Of a DNA stretch of 12,597 bases, positions 5,562 through 12,597 are shown piece after piece. The DNA is from DASRAA01 sp036512955. GTDB lineage: Bacteria > Acidobacteriota > Terriglobia > Terriglobales > Acidobacteriaceae. The stretch is taken from positions 1 to 12,597 of the forward strand of contig DATBZX010000174.1 of the NCBI GenBank assembly GCA_036512955.1, given 5' to 3'. How positions within the stretch are numbered: the first letter of the stretch is position 1; each line of letters opens with the position of its first letter. Below the pieces are notes generated by a model, which saw only the letters and a program-made list of their open reading frames with translations, was not told the DNA's origin and did no database searches. Made by a program: the position numbers and the translations under genes.

Positions 5562-8500
5562 TCAGGCGATATTCAGCGTCAGATTAGAACTTCCATATAG
5601 CGTATACGCCAAGCCAAGAGGATTGTTCATTGCAAGCAGTGAGCGCCGCGACTTCAAAAGCGCCTCGCCAGCGCTGGTTTTTCCATCAAGAAAAGTCAAA
5701 AGGAACCGCTTTGCCATCTCGGTAGCTAACGCCTCCCACACCGTGACCTCCGTCCCAATTACAGCAGCTGCCTTCCGACCCTTAATGAACTCCGTGATGA
5801 ATTCTGAAGGCGCATAGGGGCTGAACCCAGCCGAACTGCAGCCGTTGATGAAAACAAGCGGCGCCCGCGTCCAGCGTTTCCCCGCGAATTCTCTCGCCTC
5901 GATTACATCTTCCGCGACGCCTTCAAATCCGCGGCCGAAGTCGAGGGCGGGCCCGTAGGTTTTGCCTTTGCTCTGGAGCGAGGCCAAGGCGTGACAGAAG
6001 AAATAGACAATTTCGGGATCCACCTGGAGAAGAAATTGCCGAAGCGGGTCCCGTCCGGGTTTTGCCGGGGTGAGTAACGAGGCGCGCGGCATGGCTGGCT
6101 TAGTCTGCTTCGTGATGAAGACGTTCTCTTGCAGATCCGTCGCGTGAGTTCTGGAAAACTCGAGGTTGGGATTGAATCCAGCAGCGACGGTTACCGGCTT
6201 ATGGGCCCTGATCGATTCCGCCATTGCGGTCGTACTACGTGTGGCGAGGCCATCCACCTGCTGCGCCGGTACCTCAATGGGCACCATGAATCCCCAGAAC
6301 CTGCGAGCGCAAATCACAGTCTCTTCCAGATAAATGGGATCGCCGGCTTTCTTGCGGACCTCGTTGTCGGAAGCATTGAGCAGACATCCCTGACCGCCGC
6401 ATTCCATGGCCGGCATTGCGCCATCGGCGCGCGGCATGGAAGCGGGACAGACTGCTGAGGCCACTTGATACACACGAGCAGTCGGGTCGGTTTCATCATC
6501 AGAATGGCTACAGGTCTTGATGACGGGCCGGTCGTACACCATGGACCATGGGATAACGCTGGACGCATCGATATGGGCGGCGTGGATCCCGTCGCTGCCG
6601 GCCAGGGTGGCGCGCACGCGTTTCTGGTCTTCCTCATCGGGAATGAGGCGGTTGAATATGTCGAAACCCGACTCGGCAATGTCCCACAACACGTCCAGTA
6701 GTTCATTCGGATTGCCGTTGTTAACCTTGTTCTGGAATGTATAGCGGTACATCCCATTCCGTGCGGACGCGCGATCCAAGGCTTCCCGCAGACGCTTTAC
6801 CTTCTCCGGAAGGAGGGGATCGATCTTTACTGTAAACAGATCGTCGCCCTTGAATGTGACTACCTTTTCACCAGCGCTGTCGTTCGCGATGATTGTCAGG
6901 CCGCGACGCCGGGCTGCAATCGGATTCACGGATGGGGTCGTCGCGTACTCCAATCGTGGAAGGTAACCGACCCCTCCTTTGCGGCGGACTTTTTCTGCCG
7001 AGGCATTGAGCGCTTTGGCAAGGGACGCCGCCGGGTCCTTCTTCTCTGTGTTACTTTTGAGCAGCGCAGCGACCATAAAGCATTGAATGAGGTTGTTCTG
7101 TTGGTAAATGGCTACACGGAGGCGAGCTACGCCGGGGACGGTCGTGCGGGCGCGTGGCCGCACGGCAAATGTGACCCGGTCCATGGGAGTGTCGCGCGGG
7201 AGCCAGACTTCCTGGACGGGGTCCCCGAGCACATCAAAGTCGATTCCGGTGACGCCAATCTCAATCCAGGCGCCCTCTTCCGACCACCGAACCTGTTCTT
7301 CAAAAAAGGCGGTCGAGCCCAGGCTCTTACTGCCGGCTGTTTTGGCGGCAATCTCGACCTCAAGGTGAACGGTCTCGCCGGTCTTCAACCGGGTGGTTGA
7401 TTGTGGCAATCGTTCCAGGCGGTTGTCCATAGTGGCCGCGCAAAAGTGGATATTGACATGGCGGGGCGTGTGGGCTACCGGAGAGGAGGTCTTGCTCTTG
7501 AACGCCGAAGGCTTCACGGTAAGTCGGTTCGCCACGGTGCGCGCTTCGACTACCTTTCCCGCCAGGGGGAGCATGCCATCGGATTCATGGTCCTCGAACC
7601 TGTAATACGGCATCTGATCGCCAACTCGAAGCAGCGTGGTTCCAAACAACTTGCTGGCAGTCTTCTTGGTGATACCGCTCAGTGGGCGCGCGTTGGTTTG
7701 CACGTGTTGGGTGAGGGCGTGAACGTCGACGTTCACCCCTCGAAGGGTTTCTTCTTTCAAATGCGCGTCGAGGCCGTGGACTAAGAATCCACGATTCACC
7801 AGCCGACTTGAAAGTATTGTCCCCATGCGCTCGGCTCGGGTGCCATAGAGTTCCGTGTACGGGATGACCGATCCGCTAACAGGGATTCGCAGTTGCTGCG
7901 CCGATTCCATGATTGCCTTCACGACATCGCCACTTTGCGGAGTTCGTACTCGCACGGTGCGGCGTTGTGCCGTCCGTCGCACGAGGGCTTGGCTCACCTG
8001 GATTCTCGAGCTCATTTTCCGGATCATGTCTTGAACTAGATTGGGTTGCGCGAAGGCCTCGCCGATGGGCGAGTACCGAAGAGACTCCTCAGCGCCGCGC
8101 CCGGCGAATAACTCACCACCGGCCTCGGGACGAATCCAATCCAGGGGCCGATCATGTGCGATCCCACCGTAGATAGCCGCATACTCATTGCCCGGTCCTT
8201 CGAACAGCCAGAGCGCTGGACCGCCCCGGTCAAGGATGGTCTGTGCGACGATCCGAAGTTGCGCCATGCTGGCCGGGTCGCCTTCGAGAACGATGAGACG
8301 TGTCTGAAAAACGTCAGCGAAGCGCAACATCCAGCCTAAGGTGCCGGGTTCAAGGGCGCGCGCGGTGCTCAGCGTCGCCGGGCCGGGCTGAAAGCCGTGC
8401 ACGTGAAGAATGTCGACCGAAGCCCATTTTTCCCTCCGGGCAAGGGCGTCGGCGTCACCGAGCGTGGTGTGGCCATTGACGAAGGCATCGTCGCGATAGG

Positions 8501-8924
8501 CGCCGCGGAAAGTCTGCTCGATGGCGTTGGCCACGACGAGGGGCAGACCGATTTCGAGAACTCTGAGGGGAAATGCGAGTGGACGCTGCAAGGCTCGGGG
8601 GCGAACGGGCGAGCTGCGCACCAGCCAATTGTTGGGCGGCAGAAAAGACTCGAAGGGGATAGCGGCCCAACGGCGTTCGCCCACTTCGAGAACGATACGG
8701 TCCATCGTCGAGGGCAAGGCGACCTTCGTCGGCGTGCTCAACACCCCCGCCAGCACTTTGCGCAAATCAGCGTCGGCCCCACTCACCCCGCGATCGAGGA
8801 TCTCAAGCGCAATCGGGGTGCGAATGGTGAGTCCCTCCGGCGGTGTGCTCAATATCTGGGCTGCTTCGCCACCCGATTCGATCCGGACGGTGTAGTCGTG
8901 ACGTGTGTAAGAGATAGACGGCAT
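5562..8924 (-). CDS. CHAT-domain protease with two CHAT-like domains, 1120 aa
   Basis: The C-terminal part is a CHAT domain (caspase HetF-associated with TPRs, the separase/caspase clan of Cys proteases). It shows IPWSMVYD (791-798), RFWGFMVPIEVP (875-886), the catalytic-His motif IVYFFCHA with His978, the catalytic-Cys motif LVFINGCSSAG with Cys1029, and the closing NPLGLAYTLYG (1101-1111). Residues 40-265 repeat the same layout in degenerate form: AAIPFESFLPP (87-97), ILHVHG (172-177), but IVLEGDP (211-217) where the Cys should be. A beta-sandwich-like region spans about 488-622. Cysteines 805, 826, 842, 847 and 872 in the C-terminal domain could bind metal. No signal peptide or membrane segment is visible, so it acts in the cytoplasm. 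Its ATG follows the upstream stop by 3 nt, and the ribosome-binding GAGGTGA contains that stop, so the two genes are coupled. Substrate unknown. Confidence 0.95.
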   Translation of the reverse strand: MPSISYTRHDYTVRIESGGEAAQILSTPPEGLTIRTPIALEILDRGVSGADADLRKVLAGVLSTPTKVALPSTMDRIVLEVGERRWAAIPFESFLPPNNWLVRSSPVRPRALQRPLAFPLRVLEIGLPLVVANAIEQTFRGAYRDDAFVNGHTTLGDADALARREKWASVDILHVHGFQPGPATLSTARALEPGTLGWMLRFADVFQTRLIVLEGDPASMAQLRIVAQTILDRGGPALWLFEGPGNEYAAIYGGIAHDRPLDWIRPEAGGELFAGRGAEESLRYSPIGEAFAQPNLVQDMIRKMSSRIQVSQALVRRTAQRRTVRVRTPQSGDVVKAIMESAQQLRIPVSGSVIPYTELYGTRAERMGTILSSRLVNRGFLVHGLDAHLKEETLRGVNVDVHALTQHVQTNARPLSGITKKTASKLFGTTLLRVGDQMPYYRFEDHESDGMLPLAGKVVEARTVANRLTVKPSAFKSKTSSPVAHTPRHVNIHFCAATMDNRLERLPQSTTRLKTGETVHLEVEIAAKTAGSKSLGSTAFFEEQVRWSEEGAWIEIGVTGIDFDVLGDPVQEVWLPRDTPMDRVTFAVRPRARTTVPGVARLRVAIYQQNNLIQCFMVAALLKSNTEKKDPAASLAKALNASAEKVRRKGGVGYLPRLEYATTPSVNPIAARRRGLTIIANDSAGEKVVTFKGDDLFTVKIDPLLPEKVKRLREALDRASARNGMYRYTFQNKVNNGNPNELLDVLWDIAESGFDIFNRLIPDEEDQKRVRATLAGSDGIHAAHIDASSVIPWSMVYDRPVIKTCSHSDDETDPTARVYQVASAVCPASMPRADGAMPAMECGGQGCLLNASDNEVRKKAGDPIYLEETVICARRFWGFMVPIEVPAQQVDGLATRSTTAMAESIRAHKPVTVAAGFNPNLEFSRTHATDLQENVFITKQTKPAMPRASLLTPAKPGRDPLRQFLLQVDPEIVYFFCHALASLQSKGKTYGPALDFGRGFEGVAEDVIEAREFAGKRWTRAPLVFINGCSSAGFSPYAPSEFITEFIKGRKAAAVIGTEVTVWEALATEMAKRFLLTFLDGKTSAGEALLKSRRSLLAMNNPLGLAYTLYGSSNLTLNIA

Positions 8925-8927
8925 GGC

Positions 8928-11057
8928 TCACCTCGGACGCAGTGCCACAATTCCGGAATGGGTAAGCTGGTCGACAGCGAATCCCCAGACGAAGGCGGCG
9001 AGATATAACCCGCCGCCGCCCCATACCGGGTTGTCGATCCACAGCGCCTGGAGACCGATAACGGTGGCCAGGATGAGAGCAAACGCGCTGGCCAGGAAGT
9101 CAAACCAATTCAGGCGGCGTGAAGTGCGCGCGGGCGATCCCGGCCGAGACAGGTCCGCGGCCGACGGCAGCGCGAAGCCGCCCGACGCGCCCATGATGTC
9201 GAAGGCGCCGGCGGCCACGCCGAGAAGATCCGAAGCGGGTTTTACCGGCCCGCCCATCGCCCGGCCGACCGGGACGCTGGCCTTTTGAAAGGCCGCAGTG
9301 GCGGAATTCATACGCTGCCAGGCGGCGGTGAGCTGGTTGCCCTGGATCGCGGTATCAACGGCGTCGAGTTCGTCGGTTACGGTCTTCACCTTTTCGGAAC
9401 TCCCTAAGTTGCCGGCGGCCTTCCGCAATGCTCCGGCTACCCTGAACAGGTAATTCTTCATGGCGAGAGCGACCTTTAGCATCGCGATGTCCGCGTCGGT
9501 GGACGCCTGCACTTCAGCAGCGGTGCGTTTGGTCTCTGCGGCGAGAGAATCCCAATCGTCTTGGGCAATGCCGATCGGGGGAACGCTGCTCTGGACGCGG
9601 TTGATCAGGTCCTCCGCCAGAAGAACGGCATACTGAAGGCGCACGGCGTCGAAAGCGCCGACGGCTGCGTTCAGATCTCCAGCACTGACTTTCTGCTTCA
9701 CCAGCAGCAGGGCGGAGCGCAGCCGTGCGACGGCGGGACGCGCGTCGGTTCTCAGTTGCGTGTCGAGCAAATCGAGCTGAGTTGTCAATTCCTGAACCGT
9801 CTCCGTGCGAATCGTATCGGGAAAGTTTTGCAGCGTGTTGAGGGCGGCGGTGATAGCGGCCGCGTCGGGGACGGCGGCAACGAATGCCCCCGCCGCCGTC
9901 TGAAGTCGCACCAGCAGCCGCTGGCGAACGGCTTCGGGACGAGTCGCGGCCACCAGATGCCGCATGTCACTCCAGCGTTGCAATCCAGGGATCATTTGCT
10001 CGTACAGATCGACAGTGGTGGCGGGTAACCCGCCGCGATCGCGGGCCCGGTTCCATTGTTGCTCGAGAGCCTCCCTCACTTGCGCCGTACGTTGCCGCGT
10101 GTCGTTTTCGGGCGCGGAGTTTTCCAGGTCGCGCAACGCCGCGAAAATGGATTCGACGCGCCGCTGCAGAAGCAGCCGAGGACGAATGGTTCCTCCGTAG
10201 CCCTGAAACACCAGCGACAACACGACGCCGACGAAGATAAACGCGGCAGCGATCCAGCCCGGGTCGCGGACATAGATAGTGACATCTTTGTCGATTACGT
10301 CATACCCGGAGGGAGCGAAGCGCAGTTTCACATCGTATCTTCCGGGAGAAGAGATTCCCTTCAGGTGGAGGGCGATGTCGCGCGGCTCGCCGGCTTTGAC
10401 CACAAACGGATCCTTCAGGGAGGACGCGTCGAGCGAGACCGCGGCTGCCGTGCCGGCGGCGGAGTCAACCTTGGGCTTGCGGATGGCGCTTTGAAGAACC
10501 GGCTGCGGCACGACGACGGACGCGCCCGTAGCTAAGACTTTTACCGTGAGCGGAATGTCCAGGTCCGCGCGTGGCACGCGGGCGGTCTCTTCAATGGGGG
10601 CGATGTCGCCGATGTCCATCTGCGGTTTCGCCTTGGTGCGCCCGATTTCGATGTCGAAAGAAGTGAGGACTTTTGTCTCCTGAAGGACACGCGCGTGAGC
10701 GGAGAAGGTCGCAGCGGGGAAGAATTGCGCTTTGAGGTTGAACTGCGCCGTTTCTCCGGGCAAAAGCTTCGCTGTAGCAGGCTCGATGGTCGCGCTGACC
10801 GAGTCGGCGGTGGGTGCGGTAAAGGGCGATAATTGGATAGATACCTTATCGAGCGTTTGGGTGGAGGTATTTTCTATGGTGAGCGGAATTTTCACATCGG
10901 GCTGGAGCACATTCGAAAACGCCACTTTGTTGGCGTTTACGCCGACCACGACTACCGGCGGCTTCGCTGGGTCTGCAGCGAGGGCCGGGGTGATTCCCAT
11001 CCAAGCCGCGAATGCTCCCGCGCAGATGGCTAAGGCGATGATCGCGTTGCGCTGCAT
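8928..11057 (-). CDS. Membrane protein with extracytoplasmic beta domains and long helical region, 709 aa
   Basis: No named family is recognised. A signal peptide (1-27, cleavage after ALA) is followed by two beta-sandwich-like regions (about 33-140 and 155-264) that resemble the NEW3/CARDB type of extracytoplasmic domain (PLTIENTSTQTLDKVSIQL; LLPGETAQFNLKAQFFP). One strong transmembrane helix follows (268-289, WIAAAFIFVGVVLSLVF). A long helical, coiled-coil-prone, charged region (295-600) should then lie in the cytoplasm. A Gly/Pro-rich linker and two further hydrophobic segments (651-672 and 677-696) end the protein. The topology puts the beta domains outside and the helical region on the side of the coupled CHAT protease. 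A sensor or scaffold role is inference. A 15-bp tandem duplication covers the start codon. A GGAAAGAG lies 9 nt before the ATG. Confidence 0.9.
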   Translation of the reverse strand: MQRNAIIALAICAGAFAAWMGITPALAADPAKPPVVVVGVNANKVAFSNVLQPDVKIPLTIENTSTQTLDKVSIQLSPFTAPTADSVSATIEPATAKLLPGETAQFNLKAQFFPAATFSAHARVLQETKVLTSFDIEIGRTKAKPQMDIGDIAPIEETARVPRADLDIPLTVKVLATGASVVVPQPVLQSAIRKPKVDSAAGTAAAVSLDASSLKDPFVVKAGEPRDIALHLKGISSPGRYDVKLRFAPSGYDVIDKDVTIYVRDPGWIAAAFIFVGVVLSLVFQGYGGTIRPRLLLQRRVESIFAALRDLENSAPENDTRQRTAQVREALEQQWNRARDRGGLPATTVDLYEQMIPGLQRWSDMRHLVAATRPEAVRQRLLVRLQTAAGAFVAAVPDAAAITAALNTLQNFPDTIRTETVQELTTQLDLLDTQLRTDARPAVARLRSALLLVKQKVSAGDLNAAVGAFDAVRLQYAVLLAEDLINRVQSSVPPIGIAQDDWDSLAAETKRTAAEVQASTDADIAMLKVALAMKNYLFRVAGALRKAAGNLGSSEKVKTVTDELDAVDTAIQGNQLTAAWQRMNSATAAFQKASVPVGRAMGGPVKPASDLLGVAAGAFDIMGASGGFALPSAADLSRPGSPARTSRRLNWFDFLASAFALILATVIGLQALWIDNPVWGGGGLYLAAFVWGFAVDQLTHSGIVALRPR

Positions 11058-11068
11058 CGCGTTGCGCT
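11041..11068. repeat. Tandem 15-bp duplication across a start codon
   Basis: ATCGCGTTGCGCT occurs at 11041-11053 and again at 11056-11068 (15-bp period). The minus-strand ATG of the 709-residue membrane protein falls at the junction (11055-11057). The duplication changes the spacing between the ribosome-binding site (GGAAAGAG) and the start, and the first residues of the signal peptide. It looks like a recent slippage event. Confidence 0.7.
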
Positions 11069-11386
11069 CTTTCCGTTAAACTGACGAGCCGATGAATAGG
11101 CTGTGGAGTGCATCCATCGGAGATTCTGGATGGTTCATCGCGTCCGTACACGACAGGCTTTAGCCGGAATTTCCGTTTTAGCTGCTAACAGCCCAATACT
11201 ATATACGCCTCTAGGGGCTCCGGCGCATAAATTCTCCTTGGCGGGCCCAGGGCTTGGGACAGGTCTCTCGACTATGCCAATGCGAGCCACCAACTGCGGG
11301 TACCCGCCTTCCCATCCGGTTTCGTCAGACACGCCTCCGTCCCCCTTTTTGGCGCTGGATCGATTTCCCGGCTGCCACGGCCTCAG
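11058..11386. other. Intergenic region upstream of the membrane protein/CHAT operon
   Basis: About 330 bp between the transposase remnant and the first gene of the operon. It must hold the promoter if transcription starts here, but I see no convincing -35/-10 pair and no operator-like palindrome. No ORF in it looks real. Transcription could also enter from the IS side. Confidence 0.5.
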
Positions 11387-11716
11387 CTATCCCGCCGGAA
11401 GCGACAGCACCGCGATCCGTCGCACCATACTCCTGAAGAGTTGCCTCGTCAAATGGCTCTCCGCCAGTAAGAGCCAGTAGTACCGTGCGTGCTTCACCAG
11501 CCGTCCGCCCGTCTTCACCAGTCGTAGCTGCAAACTCGTGAGCGACCAGTTCTCGATTCGCTTTGGTAACGCCAGCCGCCGCCACAAATTCCCCAGGTTG
11601 TAGGCCAGCAGGCTGAGCGCCAGCCGCGCTTGGTTCGAGCGGAAACGATGGCAAGAGAGGCGAGTCATTTTTACGGCCTGCTTGCCCTCCTTGATCGGCC
11701 ACCAACTTGACCTGTT
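11387..11716 (-). pseudogene. C-terminal fragment of an IS1380-family transposase
   Basis: The frame from a TAA at 11717-11719 to the stop at 11387 reads WPIKEGKQAVKMTRLSCHRF, then ARLALSLLAYNLGNLWRRLA, NWSLTSLQLRLVKTGGRLVK and HARYYWLLLAESHLTRQLF. This is the conserved end of IS1380-family DDE transposases (I-K-E-G-K-x-A-x-K-x-T-R-L-S-C, then A-Y-N-L-G-N). About 100 residues are left of a protein that is normally well over 400, so it is inactive. The catalytic DDE region is missing. The sequence just upstream of the IKEGK motif is not transposase-like in any frame, so the break is near 11710. The fragment lies directly upstream of the membrane protein/CHAT operon in the same orientation. Confidence 0.8.
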
Positions 11717-11997
11717 TTAGAGCAGGCTTGCCCTTCCATCGCCAGAATTCGTCGTGGGCTCCGGGTGGCAGTCTCGTTGTTGACTGTCCTTGGTAAAAGA
11801 TCCACCCTGTCCTCCGCAAGAACCTCCGACCACTCGCGCGACATGCTGCGGCTCGCCACAATCCCGTGCGTTCGAGATTTCAACGACTTACGGTCCCATT
11901 GTTTCAGGGGATCAATCGAGAGTCTCGCCATGACCTTGGGCCTTCGACATCCTTCCGGCTGGATCGTCACCTCCCTGCGCTGCCGGTATGAATTCAT
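11717..11997 (-). other. Open stretch abutting the transposase fragment, unidentified
   Basis: A minus-strand frame is open from an ATG at 11997 down to 11671 and overlaps the transposase fragment. It contains the protein-like run SREWSEVLAEDRVDLLPRTV, but the rest is Arg/Ser-rich and no family is recognised. It could be part of another broken mobile element fused to the IS1380 fragment. I considered a group II intron but saw no reverse-transcriptase motif. Confidence 0.2.
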
Positions 11998-12168
11998 CCC
12001 GAACGGAATGGACTCAGCCTTCGTGCGTCATTGCTTGCTGATGGCGCCACATTAGCACTCCCAAGTAGGGAACCTGGTGCAACACCATAGGGCTTAGAGC
12101 GGTCGGCAGTCGCGGAGACCGATTGAATTCAATGTCTTAACGGGACGCCGGCACGAGCGCAGGGCGGA

Positions 12169-12191
12169 TTGTAGATAAAACTGTAGATACA
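12169..12191 (+). repeat. GTAGATA-type repeat, inverted relative to 1271-1294
   Basis: Two TGTAGATA units lie in tandem with an A-rich spacer on the plus strand. The left-side block carries the same on the minus strand. Similarity continues for some 40 bp downstream (AAAGAAC, then GAGTTCAA). A much weaker copy in the opposite orientation lies near 12400-12420 (TTACAATTTTGCCTACAG), so this flank seems to hold two head-to-head versions of the module. Confidence 0.5.
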
Positions 12192-12290
12192 GCGATCCTA
12201 AAGAACCCCACAGAGTTCAACAAGCCTCAACACCAGCCGAATACGAGATCGTTGAAAACAAGATGGTTAGCAATAGCACTTTAGGGCCGA

Positions 12291-12375
12291 ACACCCTGGT
12301 CCCGAACCAGATTCCAGTGCTTGGTGAAACTTGTTGAAATTTGTTGTTCTTAAGTGATTGATATTGAACCTGTTG
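12291..12375 (+). repeat. Right copy of the attachment-like direct repeat
   Basis: The core CTGGT-CCCGA-ACCAG lies at 12296-12310, followed after 47 nt by TTGATATTGAACCTGTTG at 12358-12375. It matches 1142-1221 in orientation, spacing and both end blocks. Between them, TTGAA-n-TGTTG-like units recur (12324-12336, 12334-12346, 12363-12375). The distance between the two cores is about 11.15 kb. Confidence 0.6.
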
Positions 12376-12537
12376 TGTGCCGCTTATAGAAAGCTTTGAC
12401 AGTTACAATTTTGCCTACAGCATATTAACTAATCAGTAAACAGTCGCTCATTCTTCCTTTGGTGGGAATCTGTGCCGCACTCTCGCAGCTCTTGGTCAAC
12501 TCGTTTTTTTAGCATTCTCGGGTTCTTTGCCTGTGGA

Positions 12538-12560
12538 GTGTAGCAACCCGGCGTGTCTCA
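12538..12560. repeat. Right arm of the long-range imperfect inverted repeat
   Basis: GTGTAGCAACC at 12538-12548, five bases, then TGTCTCA at 12554-12560. It is inverted relative to 1318-1341. The bases that follow (GTTTTGGGGGTCAGTCC) are only loosely like those flanking the left arm. Confidence 0.45.
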
Positions 12561-12597
12561 GTTTTGGGGGTCAGTCCAAAGTGCTTGTGGCCGAGTG

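Larger units (their letters stand above)
11998..12597. other. Non-coding right flank with repeats
   Basis: No credible gene is seen in these 600 bases. They hold a 12-bp perfect palindrome ATTGAATTCAAT (12122-12133), the GTAGATA-type block (12169-12191), the right attachment-like repeat (12291-12375), and the right arm of the long inverted repeat (12538-12560). Confidence 0.6.

Noticed and set aside
8397..9008. Plus-strand open frame of 203 codons
   Set aside because: Antisense shadow of the CHAT N-terminal coding region and the end of the membrane protein gene, with no recognisable protein features.
11325..11861. Minus-strand open frame of 178 codons over the IS1380 fragment
   Set aside because: The conserved transposase sequence is read in a different frame. 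This one is a GC-rich shadow for most of its length.
11717..12060. Group II intron with reverse transcriptase
   Set aside because: No RT motifs (such as YADD) and no clear intron boundary or domain V could be seen.
1..12597. CRISPR array or toxin-antitoxin pair
   Set aside because: No regularly spaced repeats with unique spacers. The small winged-helix gene has no adjacent partner gene of toxin size that looks real.

Overview
The window is moderately GC-rich bacterial DNA, most likely from a soil-type Acidobacteriota (Solibacter/Bryobacter-like) or a similar genome. That guess rests on overall style and an IS1380-type transposase remnant, so it is weak. Almost all real coding capacity lies on the minus strand. 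No tRNA, rRNA, CRISPR array or intact mobile-element gene was seen.

Layout. Positions 1-1595 hold the 3' end of a possible plus-strand gene (3-221), a small intact winged-helix-like protein (483-698), a hairpin, one doubtful small ORF, and a cluster of repeat and attachment-like sequences (1137-1380). Positions 1596-4201 hold two translationally coupled minus-strand genes: a small beta-domain protein with a histone-H1-like Lys/Ala tail, and a 731-residue secreted protein. Positions 4223-5561 are a decay zone with four overlapping or adjacent gene remnants: a Cys-rich ORF, a frameshifted unknown gene, a TPR fragment, and a possible LysR C-terminus. Positions 5562-11057 hold two tightly coupled minus-strand genes: a 1120-residue protein with a CHAT (caspase-like/separase-clan) protease domain, and a 709-residue membrane protein with extracytoplasmic beta domains. 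Positions 11387-11716 are the C-terminus of an IS1380-family transposase. Positions 12122-12560 again hold repeats related to those on the left side.

How the genes may work together (inference). The membrane protein and the CHAT protein are almost certainly co-translated (3-nt gap, overlapping ribosome-binding site). The CHAT protein has a C-terminal domain with the expected His978/Cys1029 dyad and an N-terminal CHAT-like domain that has lost the Cys. Downstream on the same strand come a basic-tailed small protein and a secreted protein. A reasonable hypothesis is an envelope-to-cytoplasm protease module: a membrane sensor or scaffold, a regulated CHAT protease, a basic nucleic-acid-binding candidate substrate or effector, and a secreted partner. 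I do not recognise this combination as a described system.

The block is bracketed by two diverged copies of an ~85-bp attachment-like repeat (1137-1221 and 12291-12375, same orientation) and by an imperfect inverted repeat (1318-1341 / 12538-12560). Together with the IS remnant and decayed genes, this points to an accessory island that has undergone repeated insertion and erosion.
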